This document shows positions 11,048 through 21,907 of a stretch of DNA of 64,000 nucleotides, in pieces. The stretch comes from Torymus aiolomorphi (taxonomy: Eukaryota > Arthropoda > Insecta > Hymenoptera > Torymidae): contig CM070876.1 of NCBI GenBank assembly GCA_036365515.1, positions 41,568,695 to 41,632,694 on the forward strand. Direction: 5' to 3'. Both the position numbers and the translations under genes were made by a program. The stretch's first letter is position 1. Every line of letters begins with the position of its first letter. The notes under the pieces were generated by a model. That model did not search any database. It was not told the origin of the DNA and was given only the letters and a program-made list of their open reading frames with translations.

Positions 11048-11702
11048 TACATTAGAATAGAAGCTGCAAAATAATATGTGCTATATAGTATTTAGCAGCG
11101 ACTTTATAATTTATTGAAATGATATTATTGATATAGGAATGTTCTCTAAAATTGTTAGTATTTCAATCATAGGAACAGAATACTTACATGAATATATATA
11201 TATTCTCTCCAATTTTATATATAAGTATGCGAAAATACACTCTGAAAACTAACTTTTAACTGGTAAACTATGACGCCAAGTGATTGCTACTAAGGACGCT
11301 TCCAGACTAACCGACTGAAAGACGTTACAGACTGCTCTACACAACCTATACTACTATAAAGGACGGTTTTCATAAGTGCTGCGGGATGCCGTTCATTCCA
11401 AGAACGACAGCATCTCTGATTGGTTCGTCTCAGCCGACTGGCCATGTAGCCGTGTAAGCGAAACATATACTAAGATTTCAAACAGGGGGGGGGGATTACA
11501 AAGTGCGTTGACCTTCGTACCTTTCGTGTCAATACAAACGGCTACCTGCCTGGAGTACAATAGACCACTTTTACCTGCCGATCCACTAATACAGTTCGTT
11601 TACCTGAACTGAAGTTATTCAGTTTGTATAGATGTTAACATAACAATATATTTACATACAATGAAAAAATATACTGTTTAATTTAAATATATTTATAATA
11701 AA

Positions 11703-13039
11703 AATACACATTTTTTACAAATAAATTGCAAAATCATTAATTTAGAATAATCTGTTAGTTATTAATTTACTTTAAAAACATTAATTTCATGTCATAAATA
11801 AATTTTTAATGAAAAAAAAAATTGCTTAATTCTTCATGCGTAAAATTCACTTAGAATTTATTTATTTACATAATTTTAAATGCGAAATTCCTATTCCTCT
11901 CGATTCGCAATATCAAATTAAAAAAAAAAATGAAGTCTATAAGTTAATTTGTTCCCGAGAAAAGTTAAGTTTTATCGCGCATATCCGTTTTGAAGAGACA
12001 GTGCCGCGCGGCAGCACAGCTGCTCGCAGTCATCCCCACTCCGCCTCCCGCGCCGTTCCGCCGAGAAATTTCAACGATCAGGCTTCCTTTCATAATTTTT
12101 ATTTAATGAAGCAAATAAGTGCCGGAAATGCACTCAACGGATATTGAAAGCTCTTACAATTAGCTACAACACTACATTTTTTATTTGTTTACTTCACGTT
12201 TAAGTCAGCCGTAAATTTAGGTTGACTTAAAGCTCTAATATCTCCGGTTGTAGTCATTTGAATCGGGTCGGTTTTAGCTCGATTAAAGCGTTTTTTAATC
12301 AGCTTCTCAAGCCTTTTTTAACATTGCATTTTCATCGAGCCGTTTTCATGTAATTGCATTTATTTATAAAAAAAAAAAAAATTGAAAAAATTAAAAAAAA
12401 TTCTAAAGCACCCGTATAATGCAAAAAAGGCTATTTTTGATATTGCATATTATTAACTATAAGCCAAAGTATGTGTAAAAAATTCAGCGACCGCGTGGAG
12501 TCTTTATTTAAACCCATGGCACGCGACAAAATTGTTATAAATTTTTAGTTAACAACAGTCGTACTGGAAAACTACACCGTCGATCATCCTGAATTTTTTT
12601 ATGTAGTATTATCATATAATGAGCTACCATTTCACAAATTTTCATTAACATTCATTGATTTTTACGCCCCTTAAAAATTAGTTACATTTTACATATAATT
12701 TTTAACGGTTTTTTACTCATTGTTAGCGCAAAATAAAATTTTTCGATTCGGAAATACATTAACTTTGTAGAAAAACATCAGATAAACAAAAAATGTCCTA
12801 TGACTATTTTCGATTAAACGCTTCCTTCTCAAGTTATAAGAGAAAATATGCCGAAAAATAGGCCTTTTTACGTTATTTTGGTACATTTGTTGCTATACTG
12901 AATTTAGCAGACATTTTTTTGAATAGGCAAACTCGGATTCTTTTTCTACATATTATTTCGGAACTTTCTACGTTATATAGTATGCTCTACTTCAAAGAAG
13001 GTCCACCAAAGCTTGGTTTTACTGCTCTACCGCCTGGAC
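11703..13039. repeat. Right TIR of the 5.6-kb transposon
   Basis: This is the reverse complement of the left TIR (7399-8718). Open frames inside it (for example 11836-12147) have no coding look and are by-products. The stretch 11048-11702 between the ORF start and this TIR is unique, AT-rich, and probably holds the promoter of the minus-strand gene. Confidence 0.9.
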
Positions 13040-13064
13040 TATATTACAAAAGAGAGAACACCGG

Positions 13065-13520
13065 TGTGTACCATTCAATAGAGCCATACGCATCACGCGA
13101 CAGCGCGTGGTGGGAAAAACCCGAAAAATATACTTCAAAAATACGTCTCTATTAAATAGTATGCACAACTGTGTAAACAATATCGGTAAAAACAATTAAT
13201 CGAGCCATCATTCGGTGATCGGATGATTTCTCGATTGCGATCAATATTTAATTAAGCGCGAGTATGTCTAGAAGAATTCAAAAGAATAAGATCCGTGTGT
13301 TTACCCTCTGACAGAGCTATACGCATCGCGCGACAGCGCGTGCCAAAAAAATGTATTTTGAACGTCTCCATCAGACGGTATACACAACTGTGTAAACAAT
13401 CAATTAATTAAAACTAGTAGATTGAGGCATCATCCGAGGATTGGATGATGTCATAATTGCGAGTAACATTTAAGTATACTTTTATTTAAGAATTCTCGAA
13501 ATCAAAAAGAATATGACCAA
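13065..13520. repeat. Two tandem ~235-bp blocks in the errantivirus U3
   Basis: Diverged direct copies share 'agagc(c)atacgcatc', 'cgcgacagcgcgtg', 'cacaactgtgtaaacaat' and a following 'atcat..gg.gat.ggatgat' block. The first begins near 13080 and the second near 13315. Their place in the U3 suggests duplicated transcriptional control sequence, which is inference from position only. Confidence 0.65.
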
Positions 13521-13561
13521 AAGAGAAAAAAATAAAGGAAAAATTTTAATTTGACGTCACA

Positions 13562-13766
13562 CCTCCCTGCTTAGAAAGGTTCATCGTCCTCGATGGATTT
13601 AAGGTCGTATTTTGATGGATTTCGAGAAATCTTTCACAATATAAATGTATTTATAACTAAACTAGCTTTTATCTAAAGTTAGTCTTGCAGATAGGTAATA
13701 TAGTAGTAATTAAGTAGTTATTATCATTAATTAATTATAGCGGTGATTACGGGTTCTTGACGGTGA
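13562..13766 (-). other. Errantivirus 3' untranslated tail and purine tract
   Basis: This is the noncoding stretch between the last small ORF and the LTR. The purine-rich gcagggagg (minus strand) directly abuts the LTR start at 13561 and is the likely polypurine tract for plus-strand priming. Confidence 0.55.
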
Positions 13767-14042
13767 TTATTTGGTGAGAGTTAAACAGTTGGCTAGACGC
13801 ACCATATCTTCGGGGTAGAGGAGGTATCTCAACTCTAGGTAGATGCTAAACGACAGGGGCGGCTTGATGTATCCGGTGTGGAAAATCAGAAGTTTCCTTG
13901 GAGGTCCATAGCAGAGTTGCTGACAATAGTTGCATGGGTACTTCAAGGTCATAATACGGGGTTTTTGATGATGACAGTCGACAAGGACTACTGAGTGCCC
14001 GAGGAGTTCTAGGATTGCCAGTTTGTTCTCTGTGTTGAGCAT
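13767..14042 (-). CDS. Small accessory ORF B of the errantivirus
   Basis: An intact 91-codon ORF whose ATG (14042-14040) is immediately preceded by a splice-acceptor-like 'ataattattgcag'. The protein has a hydrophobic N-terminal stretch, a CNYCQQLC cluster in the middle and a Leu/Tyr-rich C-terminal half (YLELRYLLYPEDM). It has no signal peptide or clear membrane segment. It lies between ORF A and the LTR. It shares with ORF A a leading [IL]L.[RL]LG segment and a CN.C pair, so the two may be paralogs. I do not recognise its family. It is intact in an element that is otherwise decayed, but it is short enough for that to be chance. Confidence 0.5.
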   Translation of the reverse strand: MLNTENKLAILELLGHSVVLVDCHHQKPRIMTLKYPCNYCQQLCYGPPRKLLIFHTGYIKPPLSFSIYLELRYLLYPEDMVRLANCLTLTK

Positions 14043-14058
14043 CTGCAATAATTATGGT
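14043..14058 (-). promoter_or_regulatory. Splice-acceptor-like site before ORF B
   Basis: On the minus strand a T-rich run ends in 'ttattgcag' directly at the ATG, the form of a 3' splice site. It would give ORF B its own subgenomic mRNA. Confidence 0.4.
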
Positions 14059-14276
14059 AAAATGATTATACAAGACAAAATGATAACGTAAAACACTAGA
14101 CAACATCAACGGAAGGATAGAGGACTTACAAGGAGGTATAAGTAGGGAAGGAAGTTGGTAATCCCCTTCCCCTTTTTTTCTTTTCAACAGCTTAGTCTCC
14201 CTCGAACTTAGTTTCTTCTATTTCCACAACCAAGTAGTATTCGCTTAGACCGTCCATCTGGTGTAGTTCTAAGGCG

Positions 14277-14501
14277 TCAAAGAGTTGATTTCTTCGTCCG
14301 GTGTGATGTGCACTGGAAATCTGTCTGGATGATAAGTGAAGGTGCGTGGGGAAGGTTGAGTTCGAAGAGCTTGTGACATTGATTGCATCTGGCTGTGGTG
14401 TTAGAATTGGAGGGCCAGCGCAGATGATATGGTATCCAACCATACATGAATCCTAGTCGCTTGAGAAGAACAGGCTGATCGTCGGTTAAGTTTTGGTTCA
14501 T
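14277..14501 (-). CDS. Small accessory ORF A of the errantivirus
   Basis: A 74-residue ORF whose ATG overlaps the env3 stop as ATGA (14501-14498) and is preceded by 'cttcttccag', again acceptor-like. The protein contains LLKRLGFMYGWIPYHLRW and a CNQCHKLFEL pair near residue 42. A second frame over the same region (14443-14192) is also open and runs further downstream, so either two overlapping products or a frameshift in one longer product is possible. No known family is recognised; resemblance to ORF B is noted there. Confidence 0.4.
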   Translation of the reverse strand: MNQNLTDDQPVLLKRLGFMYGWIPYHLRWPSNSNTTARCNQCHKLFELNLPHAPSLIIQTDFQCTSHRTKKSTL

Positions 14502-16318
14502 CTGGAAGAAGATCCGGAAGAAGAGTTAATGTTATTATTCTTTTCCTGGATGTTGTGAATATCAAGGTTAAACCTGATAGAACTTGGGGTAGGGGGTGCA
14601 GAGGTGGGGAGTTGATTTTGTGAAAAATCGAAAGTTATAGGAGGCGAATAGTGGACTTTCTTGGGAGGAGGTGGAGAGGAGTACGTTGATTCGTCCGGTA
14701 TCATCCGTAGAGAAGTCTGCGTTTTCCTTGTGCTATATGGCGTATCTGTTTGTGAGTATTGATGATGGGTGATCGTGTCGATATCATCCATAACTGTATA
14801 TGTTACGGTGTTGTTAAACGGGATCATTTGCCGTTTGCAGGTGAAGTGCGTGACTATTGCTGTTCCGATCACGCTAATTCCTATGGATAATGGACATATC
14901 CAATATAATATTAGAAGGAGATTATCTAGTTGGTCCAGTCTTGGTTTGATATCTTCATTAATTCTTGAAGTCTTCATTGATGTTTGTGGGGTCCGTGTTA
15001 GGTTGACGGGAGCAGAAAAGGAATAAACATATCCCAATTTCTGGTTGTTATTTCTTGGTTTAAGGATGGTGTTGTGGTTAACGGCCATGCAACTTCTTGC
15101 AAGTTTTATTATACCGATCCTGGTGATTTTTACCTATTCTGTATAATCAGGATGGCAATGGATCGTTAATTCGTCAGCTGCATATGTGGAATATATCCAT
15201 TCGTCGCTCTCTTGGAGGTAAGTCCATTCGGTAGTGTCGTGGTTTTTATTTCCTATGTTGCAGATTAGAAGGCTTAGTTCCGTCGAATCCATGAGAAGTT
15301 GTACTTCGCAAGAGGTCGATTGCAATGTGGCTGGAGGCAGACAGTACCATTTACCGGGTTCTTTTATGCAATCATCAAGGTTTTCGTTTGAGAGGAAGGT
15401 GTGGTTGTGTTGTCCTTGGGCGATCATTATGTATTCTGTTGGTGGTCTGATAAAGGCAGAGCTTAGATTTCCTTGAGGTACTGCAATAGGGTGCATTATA
15501 TACAGGTGGTAGTAATTCCATGAGTATAGGGGAAAATTTAAATTGATGATGATTTTTGTCTCCTTCCTGCCTACGGTGGTGGAGATAAGTTGCCTGATTT
15601 CTTCTGTTGTTGATCCTGCGGTCGGGATTTTACTGTCCGGATGTCGATGGTTGATAAGGTTCACCGCTTGTTCTAAGGTTTTGGCGTCGAGGAAATATGG
15701 ACTGGCGTATCCCTTGAGGGCACTTCGAAGTATGCGAATAGTGTCTTCATAGGCTTGGGAATAGGAGTCCATAAGGTCTTCGATGGACATGTCCACATTT
15801 GGATTGCCTTGAAGAAGTCTATGGCATTATTTTTGCCAATTGGCGGCCTCGAAATGAGTGATAACTTCCTTCTGGAGGTTTGCTATTTGGGTTTCTCTAT
15901 TCAAGGTTGGAAGAGAATCCACAAATGGTGCAGAGATTTCGCTATTCGTATCGAAATTGGTGGTTTCTGGTAGCAAATAATCTATTGATTTAAATCGGTG
16001 CCCACTGTTGTCTAATTTCCTGAATAAAGATTTGGAACGCATTAACTGAGTTTCACAATCTATCGGTGAGCCTGTACATTCCTTTTGTATATCTGTTATC
16101 TGGGTATAGTAAGCAGTGGGTGGCTGAATTGTCGTGAGACCAATGGTGATCGTGAGTTTCCAATGATCAATCTTGATATGTATTGGAGTGATGTATTCGA
16201 AGTAGATTCCTGGAAGATATTCGTTGAACTCGTTGAGGGTGTAGGGAGGGGTAGAGGATGCTACGTTCTTCATTACTAATACTACTGCTGCGATAATAAT
16301 TTCTACAGGAACGTACAT
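14498..16318 (-). pseudogene. env: Envelope-like glycoprotein, copy 3, two in-frame stops
   Basis: The ATG (16318) is directly preceded by 'ttttcctatag'. One frame runs about 606 codons to TGA 14498, broken only by TAA (15827-15829) and TAG (15134-15136). It begins with a hydrophobic signal segment (IIIAAVVLVM), then PGIYFEYI, a motif shared with env copies 1 and 2. The middle has MHPIAVPQGN, again shared, and a Cys-rich stretch. A transmembrane segment near residues 450-480 (LLLILYWICPLSIGISVIG) is followed by a Ser/Pro-rich cytoplasmic tail. I see no basic furin-type site or fusion peptide, unlike copy 1. Errantivirus env proteins are class I F-like membrane proteins; this looks like a shortened paralog. 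The two stops make it a pseudogene as it stands. Confidence 0.72.
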
Positions 16319-16335
16319 CTATAGGAAAAGTATGA
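16319..16335 (-). promoter_or_regulatory. Splice-acceptor-like site before env copy 3
   Basis: On the minus strand 'catacttttcctatag' ends at the ATG. An 'acttagg' block lies just upstream, as it also does ahead of env copy 2. Confidence 0.4.
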
Positions 16336-16551
16336 TATCTACCTAAGTTACTTAGTACTATTACAATATTATTCGCGCATGCATATCGCTTAATATAAGG
16401 GCAACCGTAAATGAATGCAGATGGCATTCGTTGACCTTTTTTAAAATTTAAATTGATACGTATATTTTTTTTTAGTAAATTAGTTTGTTAGTTAATTAAT
16501 TCGTAGTAATTATTAGTTATTAAGGACCATCACCTAAGCGTTAGTTATTTT
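16336..16551 (-). other. Spacer between env copies 3 and 2 (left part)
   Basis: This AT-rich errantivirus sequence has no convincing ORF. It ends where the LINE target duplication begins (16552-16568). The right part of the same spacer is 21846-21907. Confidence 0.5.
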
Positions 16552-17146
16552 CCCATTAATAGTTTATATACATATAAACTTTATTTCAGCCTGTTGGCCC
16601 AGAAATGGATTTGGTTTACAAAATATTCTTAATTTCCACACATTCATCCATACCTTAAACTTATTCTTATTCTTATAAATATTTATAAATAAATATTACA
16701 TATTAAACATAATTTATTATTTAGAGTCTTTGTTTCCCTGTACACCTTATAATTTATATCTACATGTATCACAATAAATATGTCACCATGTTTTCATTTA
16801 TCATTTTAGCACTTTACATTTTACCTTTTTACATATTTGTACATGTGCACAGATTGTTCGAAGGCCTTAATACAGTATGAGCGATACAAAAGAATACAAA
16901 ACATTACAAAAATTACAAGAATTATGATAAAACATAGAATATAGAATACAAACATAACGCATTTTTAACGCCTTTCTGTTTTCCCTGCCCATTACAGACT
17001 AGATTCATCGCACCGCTATTAATATACTAATACGCTAACCTACCATACAGTTACAGACTATTTCTCACTTATTTCGCTATTACACTTAGTATGTATACAT
17101 TACGTTTCATTCATCCATCCACACCTGAGACAGCTCGCACCCTACG

Positions 17147-20100
17147 CTAAGCTTGACTTTTTGTTTCTGCGCTTTCCTTTCCCGCTTCTTTTACAAACTT
17201 TTTGAAAGCTTTGACCACTGCTACGTTTCCTACTTCGTTAACTAATTTCCATCGTCTTACCCTTCCCTCTTCCCTTAGTGTTTCCATCATTTCTTTTGCA
17301 TCCTCGCACTCTAATACTATGTGTTCAAATGTTTCCCTCTCTTTTTTACATAACCTACAATGTTTATCTTCCTCCTTTAGCCAATATCTATTTACCTTTT
17401 CTAAATTCCCGCACCTAATTTTCGCTATTATATCTATTTCGATTCCCTGTTTCTGTTTTCTTAAATAAACTGGTACCCTTTCTGTGACTAAATTTCTAAA
17501 ACCTGTGTTATACTTTGCCTCCTTTATTTTTCCTACATTCATTTGCCTGGCTATATCTTTTCCTCTTGCCTCTGTTTCCACGTAAATTTCCTTTTCTGCT
17601 AATCTCATGTTTTCCACTTCCAACTCACTTAGTCCCAAGCTATTGAAGAATTGTTTCCTTTCCTTGTTGTATAGGCACTGGCTTTGTGATGAGTCTGTAT
17701 TCTTTTCCTTCCAACACATTTTTGTTAGCCTGCTGTCTTCTAGATTACGTATTTTTTCTTCGTATTTAACTACCCTACTTTCCCACCCTATTTTCAACTT
17801 GTCTACTTTTGTTTCTTCGTATATAATATGCCTTGGGGTGTTGAAATCCAGTCGCAGCACCTATCTGTAGTAATCCATCTGTATTTTCTCCAGTTCCTTT
17901 TGTTCTTTCCACCCCTAAATTTCACAACCATACTCTATTAAACTCCTACCTAAATAGTTAAAAAGCATTTTTCTTCTTCTAAAATCGTTTTTACATCTAT
18001 TTTCTCCTAGTCCTCCTGTCTTCTTAGCTGCTACCATTCCTTTTTTCTGTAAATCCTTTATATGGTCCTTGTAGTTTCCTTCTCTATTAAAAGTAAAGCC
18101 TAAATATTTGAAGCATCTCACCTCTTCCAGCTCTGTTCTTTTCCACATCCACCTTTCTTTTTTGCTCTTCCTACCTCTATTGAAAACTAACACTTTGGTT
18201 TTTTCCTCACTTAGGATCATTTTTCTATTTTTTAGGCCTTTTCTTAGCGCATCCAACATATCTACCATCGCCTCTCTGTTTTCTGCCAATAGCACCAGGT
18301 CGTCTACATAAGCTAAAGACCATATCCTTTTTTCTCCAATTTTGACACCTCCTACGTTCCTTTTTTTAAATTCTTCTTCTAATCCAGCTATGTAAATGCA
18401 GAACAGAATCGGGCTGCCTTGTTTCAATCCTTTCACTGTCCAGAATTCATCTGAAAATTCTTCTTCCACTCTAACTCTCACTTTTGTTTCTCGGTATATT
18501 TCTCTAATCCTCTCTATTATATATTTACTTATTCCTACCTTTTCAATGATTTCCCACAACAACTCTCTGTCAACCGTATCAAATGCCGCTTTCAAATCAA
18601 CGAAAGTGGCATATGTCTTGAGTCCTTTTACTTTTCCTCTCTGTATGATATGGTTTAGTATGTGTATGTTATCTAACGTAGATCTGCCTTTCCTAAATCC
18701 AGCGTGTCCCTCTGGGAGTATCCCTTTATCTTCTACTTCTATTACTAACCTCTTCCTTATTACTTCAATATAGATTTTGTATGCAGTCGACATCAGAGTT
18801 CTTTACTACCTACCTCTATAATTCTTTACCACGTTCGGATCCCCTTTTTTATACAGTGGGACTGTTACACCTGTTTTCCAGTCCTCTGGTAAGCCTTGTC
18901 CATCCCACACTTTACCTATTATACCTACTAGTTTATTTATCAGGTCCCCTCCTCCATATAACCATACTTCGTTTGGGATGCCATCAGGTCCCGCCGCCTT
19001 CTTTTTCTTTAACATGCTCCATGCTTTCTCTATTTCTGCTGCCGTGATTTTCTCTTTCTCCTTCTCCTCTTCCTCCATACACTGTTGTTTTTCTTTTCCC
19101 AATTTAACCGTTTCAGATCCTTCCAGCAAATTTACATAATATCCTTTCCACTCTTCTTTATCCACATTGCAAGTTGTTTTCTCTCTTGTTTCTTGCTTTA
19201 TTTAAATATTTCCAAATGTCGCTTTCATTCTTGATTTGCCTCAGCTGTTCCTCCTCTTCCTCTCTTTTCTCCCTCTCTTTTGTTTTACATAATTCTTTCC
19301 ATTCTTTCCTTTCAACTAGATATTTTTCTTTAACTTCTTCTCCTTTCCTCTATTTTCTATACGCTTTTTTAACTTTTCTTTTCTTTTTAGTGCAGGAGCT
19401 GTCCCACCATTTTTTGTGTCCTAATTGCCATTTTTTGATTTTTATTTCCTTTTTGGTGGCCGCTTCTTGAATTACCTTTTTAGTGTCCATCCATCTTTTT
19501 TCTACTGAATCCTCTTCTTTTTCTTCTATTTCTATTTCTTCCGTTTTATTTTTAAAAATGTAAGCTTCTTCCTCTCCTCATGCATACACCGTTTTAGTTT
19601 TCGTTTTTTGTTCATTATCCCTATGGCTGTGCTCTTTCCTTGGATCTGCTCCTTCTACTTCTATTTCCACACTAATTGGGGCATGATCAGACTCTATTCT
19701 TTCCTCAACTATAAACTTAGTTATCTTCTCTCTGGCCTTTTCATTTACAATGCCGTAGTCTATGACTGTACTTCCTTTTGTGCCGATATAAGTATATTCA
19801 CCTTGTTCATCTCCCTCAAAATTTCCATTTAGTATAGACCATCCACCTTCTTCACAGAAATCTATTAGTTTACTGCAACCATTTCCGTATACTCTGTCCT
19901 TACTTGTTCTTTTGTCCTGCTCCCTTATATTACCTTGAGAGTCCACTCAACTGTCTGCGTTCCCTATTCTGATGTTGAAATCACCTCCAATTACTATGTC
20001 ACTTTCTTGCATTTCTTCCAGTTCATCCTATTTATTCCACAACTCTATGTATTTTTCCACACTACCAGAGTTATACACCGACCATATTACCAATCGTCCT

Positions 20101-20489
20101 TTACTACCTTTAATTATTGTTTTTATTAGTCCATCCGCTGTTTCTTCTATTTCTGGGATCTTTTCCCATTTCCAGTCCTTTTTTATGCCTATTAGGAAGC
20201 CACCTTTTGCCCTGCCTTTTTTTTCCTCTCTCCTTGCAGCTATCATTTTCCAACAGAAACTTAGTGGTAGCTTATTGTCTAATTTTTTTCAATCCTTTTC
20301 CTCTAGCCATGTTTCGGATAGGCTAACGAAATCTCCTTCCTCTATATAATTCCAAAATTCCTTATCTTTGCTCCATACACCTGCAATATTCCAAAAAATT
20401 AGTTTTTTTTTTCCTTTACTATATCCCTGTTGCTTTTCCTCTTTACTTTTAAAATATTTATCCTCACTATTTGCATGTTTGGTTACCAC
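17147..20489 (-). pseudogene. LINE ORF2: endonuclease, RT, CCHC
   Basis: The pieces appear in order on the minus strand. Endonuclease N-terminus (20489-20289) with FWNIAGVW and LSETWL. Endonuclease middle (20246-20028) with LVIWSVYNSG. Endonuclease C-terminus (19946-19578) with STVIDYGIVN and ESDHAPISVEI, the SDH motif of APE nucleases. Pre-RT (19165-18806) with AAGPDGIPNEVW and DWKTGVTVPLYKKGD. RT fingers and palm (18793-17915) with FVDLKAAFDTVD, LKQGSPI and the catalytic AYVDDLVLL. C-terminal part (17860-17147) with HCRLCKKERETFEHIVLEC, a zinc-binding motif. Several frameshifts and stops separate the pieces. The mix fits an APE-type LINE of the Jockey/I/R1 broad group; I do not assign a clade. 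Confidence 0.87.
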
Positions 20490-20605
20490 TCTACAATTTG
20501 CTTTTTGCTTTATCTTACTTTTTTTATTTGTCTTTGCCTCACTATTAATATTTTTTTTTTTCCTATCTACTTCCCTACCTATATTTGAATTTCTCCTTTC
20601 TGGGC

Positions 20606-21613
20606 TTATTTGAAATTCTGCCTATTGATTTTATCTTCTTGCTCTCTCGTCTTGTTCCCCTGGTTCTCTTTTCCCTTTGCGTTTGTTTCCTCTTCCTGCG
20701 TCTTTTCCATTTCTTTTTCCATTTCCTCTCTTTCCTCCCATTTTCTCCATATTCCTTTAAAAAATACCCGTCCGGTACCTGCTCTGACATTCCATCCTAC
20801 CTCCTTCTTTTCTCTCACCCATCTATGAATTTCTTCCTGCCTTTTTCTATCCTCAATGTTTAAATCATTCTCTATATAAATTTTGGTCCCTCTCAGTTTA
20901 TTTTTATTGAACACTATTTCTCTCTTCCCTTCCCCTTCTATCTTTGCTACAATTACTGTCCCGATTACTCTCGCGTATTCTACACTAACCTTTACGTTTA
21001 ACCTATCAGCCGCGAATTCTTCCACCTACTCTTTCAAATTTTCCTTTGCCGGTTCTATCCCTCTTATAACAATATTATTTTTCCTTTCATTCCTATCCTT
21101 CTCAATAACCATCTTTTTCATTCTTACAATCTCCCTGTCTGATAACGAAATCCCGCTTCGCATGCTCAACCCCGATGCGCCGCTTTTCCAGCTCCACACC
21201 GATCCGGTGTCGCCACCTACCGCTCCGCTCGCAAAGCTACCCGACTCGTTCGCGCGCTGTTCCCGCTTCCCACTCCTTGAATTCTACGAATTTTTTTCTA
21301 GCCTTTCTACTCTTCCGTTCATTTCATTTATCGCCGCATCAATATCTAGTTTTACCTTTTCTAATTCTAACTTTTCTGCCCTAATCTTTCTTACCTCCTC
21401 AATTACTCCTGTCTTAAGTTCGTCAATTTCTTTGTCACTCTCTTCTTCCGTTTTGCCTTTCGTCGACTTTTTACTGCTATCCGCAAAGGTTACCATCTTC
21501 TTCATCGCATTTTCCATTGTCTGCTGCTTGCCCTTTTCTTTTGGATCCTTTGATTCCTTTGTATTCTTTACCTCTGTATTACCTCTCTTTTCCTTTGCGT
21601 TTCTCGTGTCCAT
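20606..21613 (-). pseudogene. LINE ORF1 protein
   Basis: The N-terminal part (21613-21284) is very rich in Lys/Glu and reads as a coiled coil (EVRKIRAEKLELEKVKLDI). The C-terminal part (21025-20606) has VIGTVIVAKIEGEGKREIV and IYIENDLNIEDRKRQEEI, then a Trp-containing segment, which resembles the RRM and C-terminal domain of L1-type ORF1 nucleic-acid chaperones. It ends in a Lys/Glu-rich tail. A break near 21026-21283 separates the parts. Confidence 0.65.
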
Positions 21614-21907
21614 TTTCCTTTTCTCCTGGCATGCTTCCTAGCCTACCTAACTTCAAACGCCGTCTCGTATCTTAAAACCACGCAAATTGTTCTCTCTGTT
21701 ACTTCCCTACACTAACTTTATTTATCTATCCTGCCTTTATATCCCACTCTGCCTATATTACCACTTTTTACAATAAAAAAACGCTATTAATCCATACAAA
21801 ATACAATTTTCTTGGTCGAGCTGCCTCACCCATTAGTAGTTTATAAAGATTCATTAATATTATTAGTTTTTGGTTCAGAGTCGATAGATGTACATGATTG
21901 TAAAAGT

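Larger units (their letters stand above)
7399..13039 (-). mobile_element. DNA transposon with ~1.3-kb terminal inverted repeats
   Basis: The element starts GTCCAGGCGGTAGAGC and ends GCTCTACCGCCTGGAC. The TIRs are very long: left about 7399-8718, right about 11703-13039, with near-identical sequence throughout. Flanks give either a TA duplication or, if TA is counted in the ends, a 3-bp TAT duplication. The only coding region is a minus-strand two-part ORF (11047-8838). I cannot place it in a named superfamily. It inserted into the errantivirus 3' LTR. Confidence 0.88.
6588..13561 (-). repeat. Errantivirus 3' LTR split by a DNA transposon
   Basis: On the minus strand the LTR starts TGTGACGTC at 13561 after the purine tract gcagggagg and ends CGTGACA at 6588. 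Removing the 5.6-kb insertion (7399-13039) leaves about 1.33 kb. The part at 13040-13561 holds two diverged copies of a ~235-bp block (see separate entry). The part near the other end has 'aagtcgcgtatcgcggact' twice (7258 and 7324). I did not find a confident TATA/initiator pair. Confidence 0.65.
16569..21828 (-). mobile_element. LINE (non-LTR retrotransposon) with TSD
   Basis: The 5.26-kb unit is flanked by a 17-bp duplication, cccattaatagtttata (16552-16568) and cccattagtagtttata (21829-21845), with one mismatch. On the minus strand it carries ORF1 (coiled coil plus an L1-ORF1-like region), an APE-type endonuclease, reverse transcriptase and a C-terminal CCHC region, and ends with an AATAAA near 16,58x. 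The 3' UTR (16569-17146) is AT-rich and noncoding. All frames are broken. The strand-opposite ORFs full of Phe/Leu/Ser (20-21.6 kb) are shadows of its A-rich coding strand. Confidence 0.88.

Noticed and set aside
11376..12147. Plus-strand ORFs near and in the right TIR
   Set aside because: The left TIR copy does not keep the frame and no known motif is present.
19174..21641. Plus-strand ORFs rich in Phe, Leu and Ser, looking like membrane proteins
   Set aside because: They are the reverse of the A-rich LINE ORF1/ORF2 coding strand, where real motifs are found on the minus strand.
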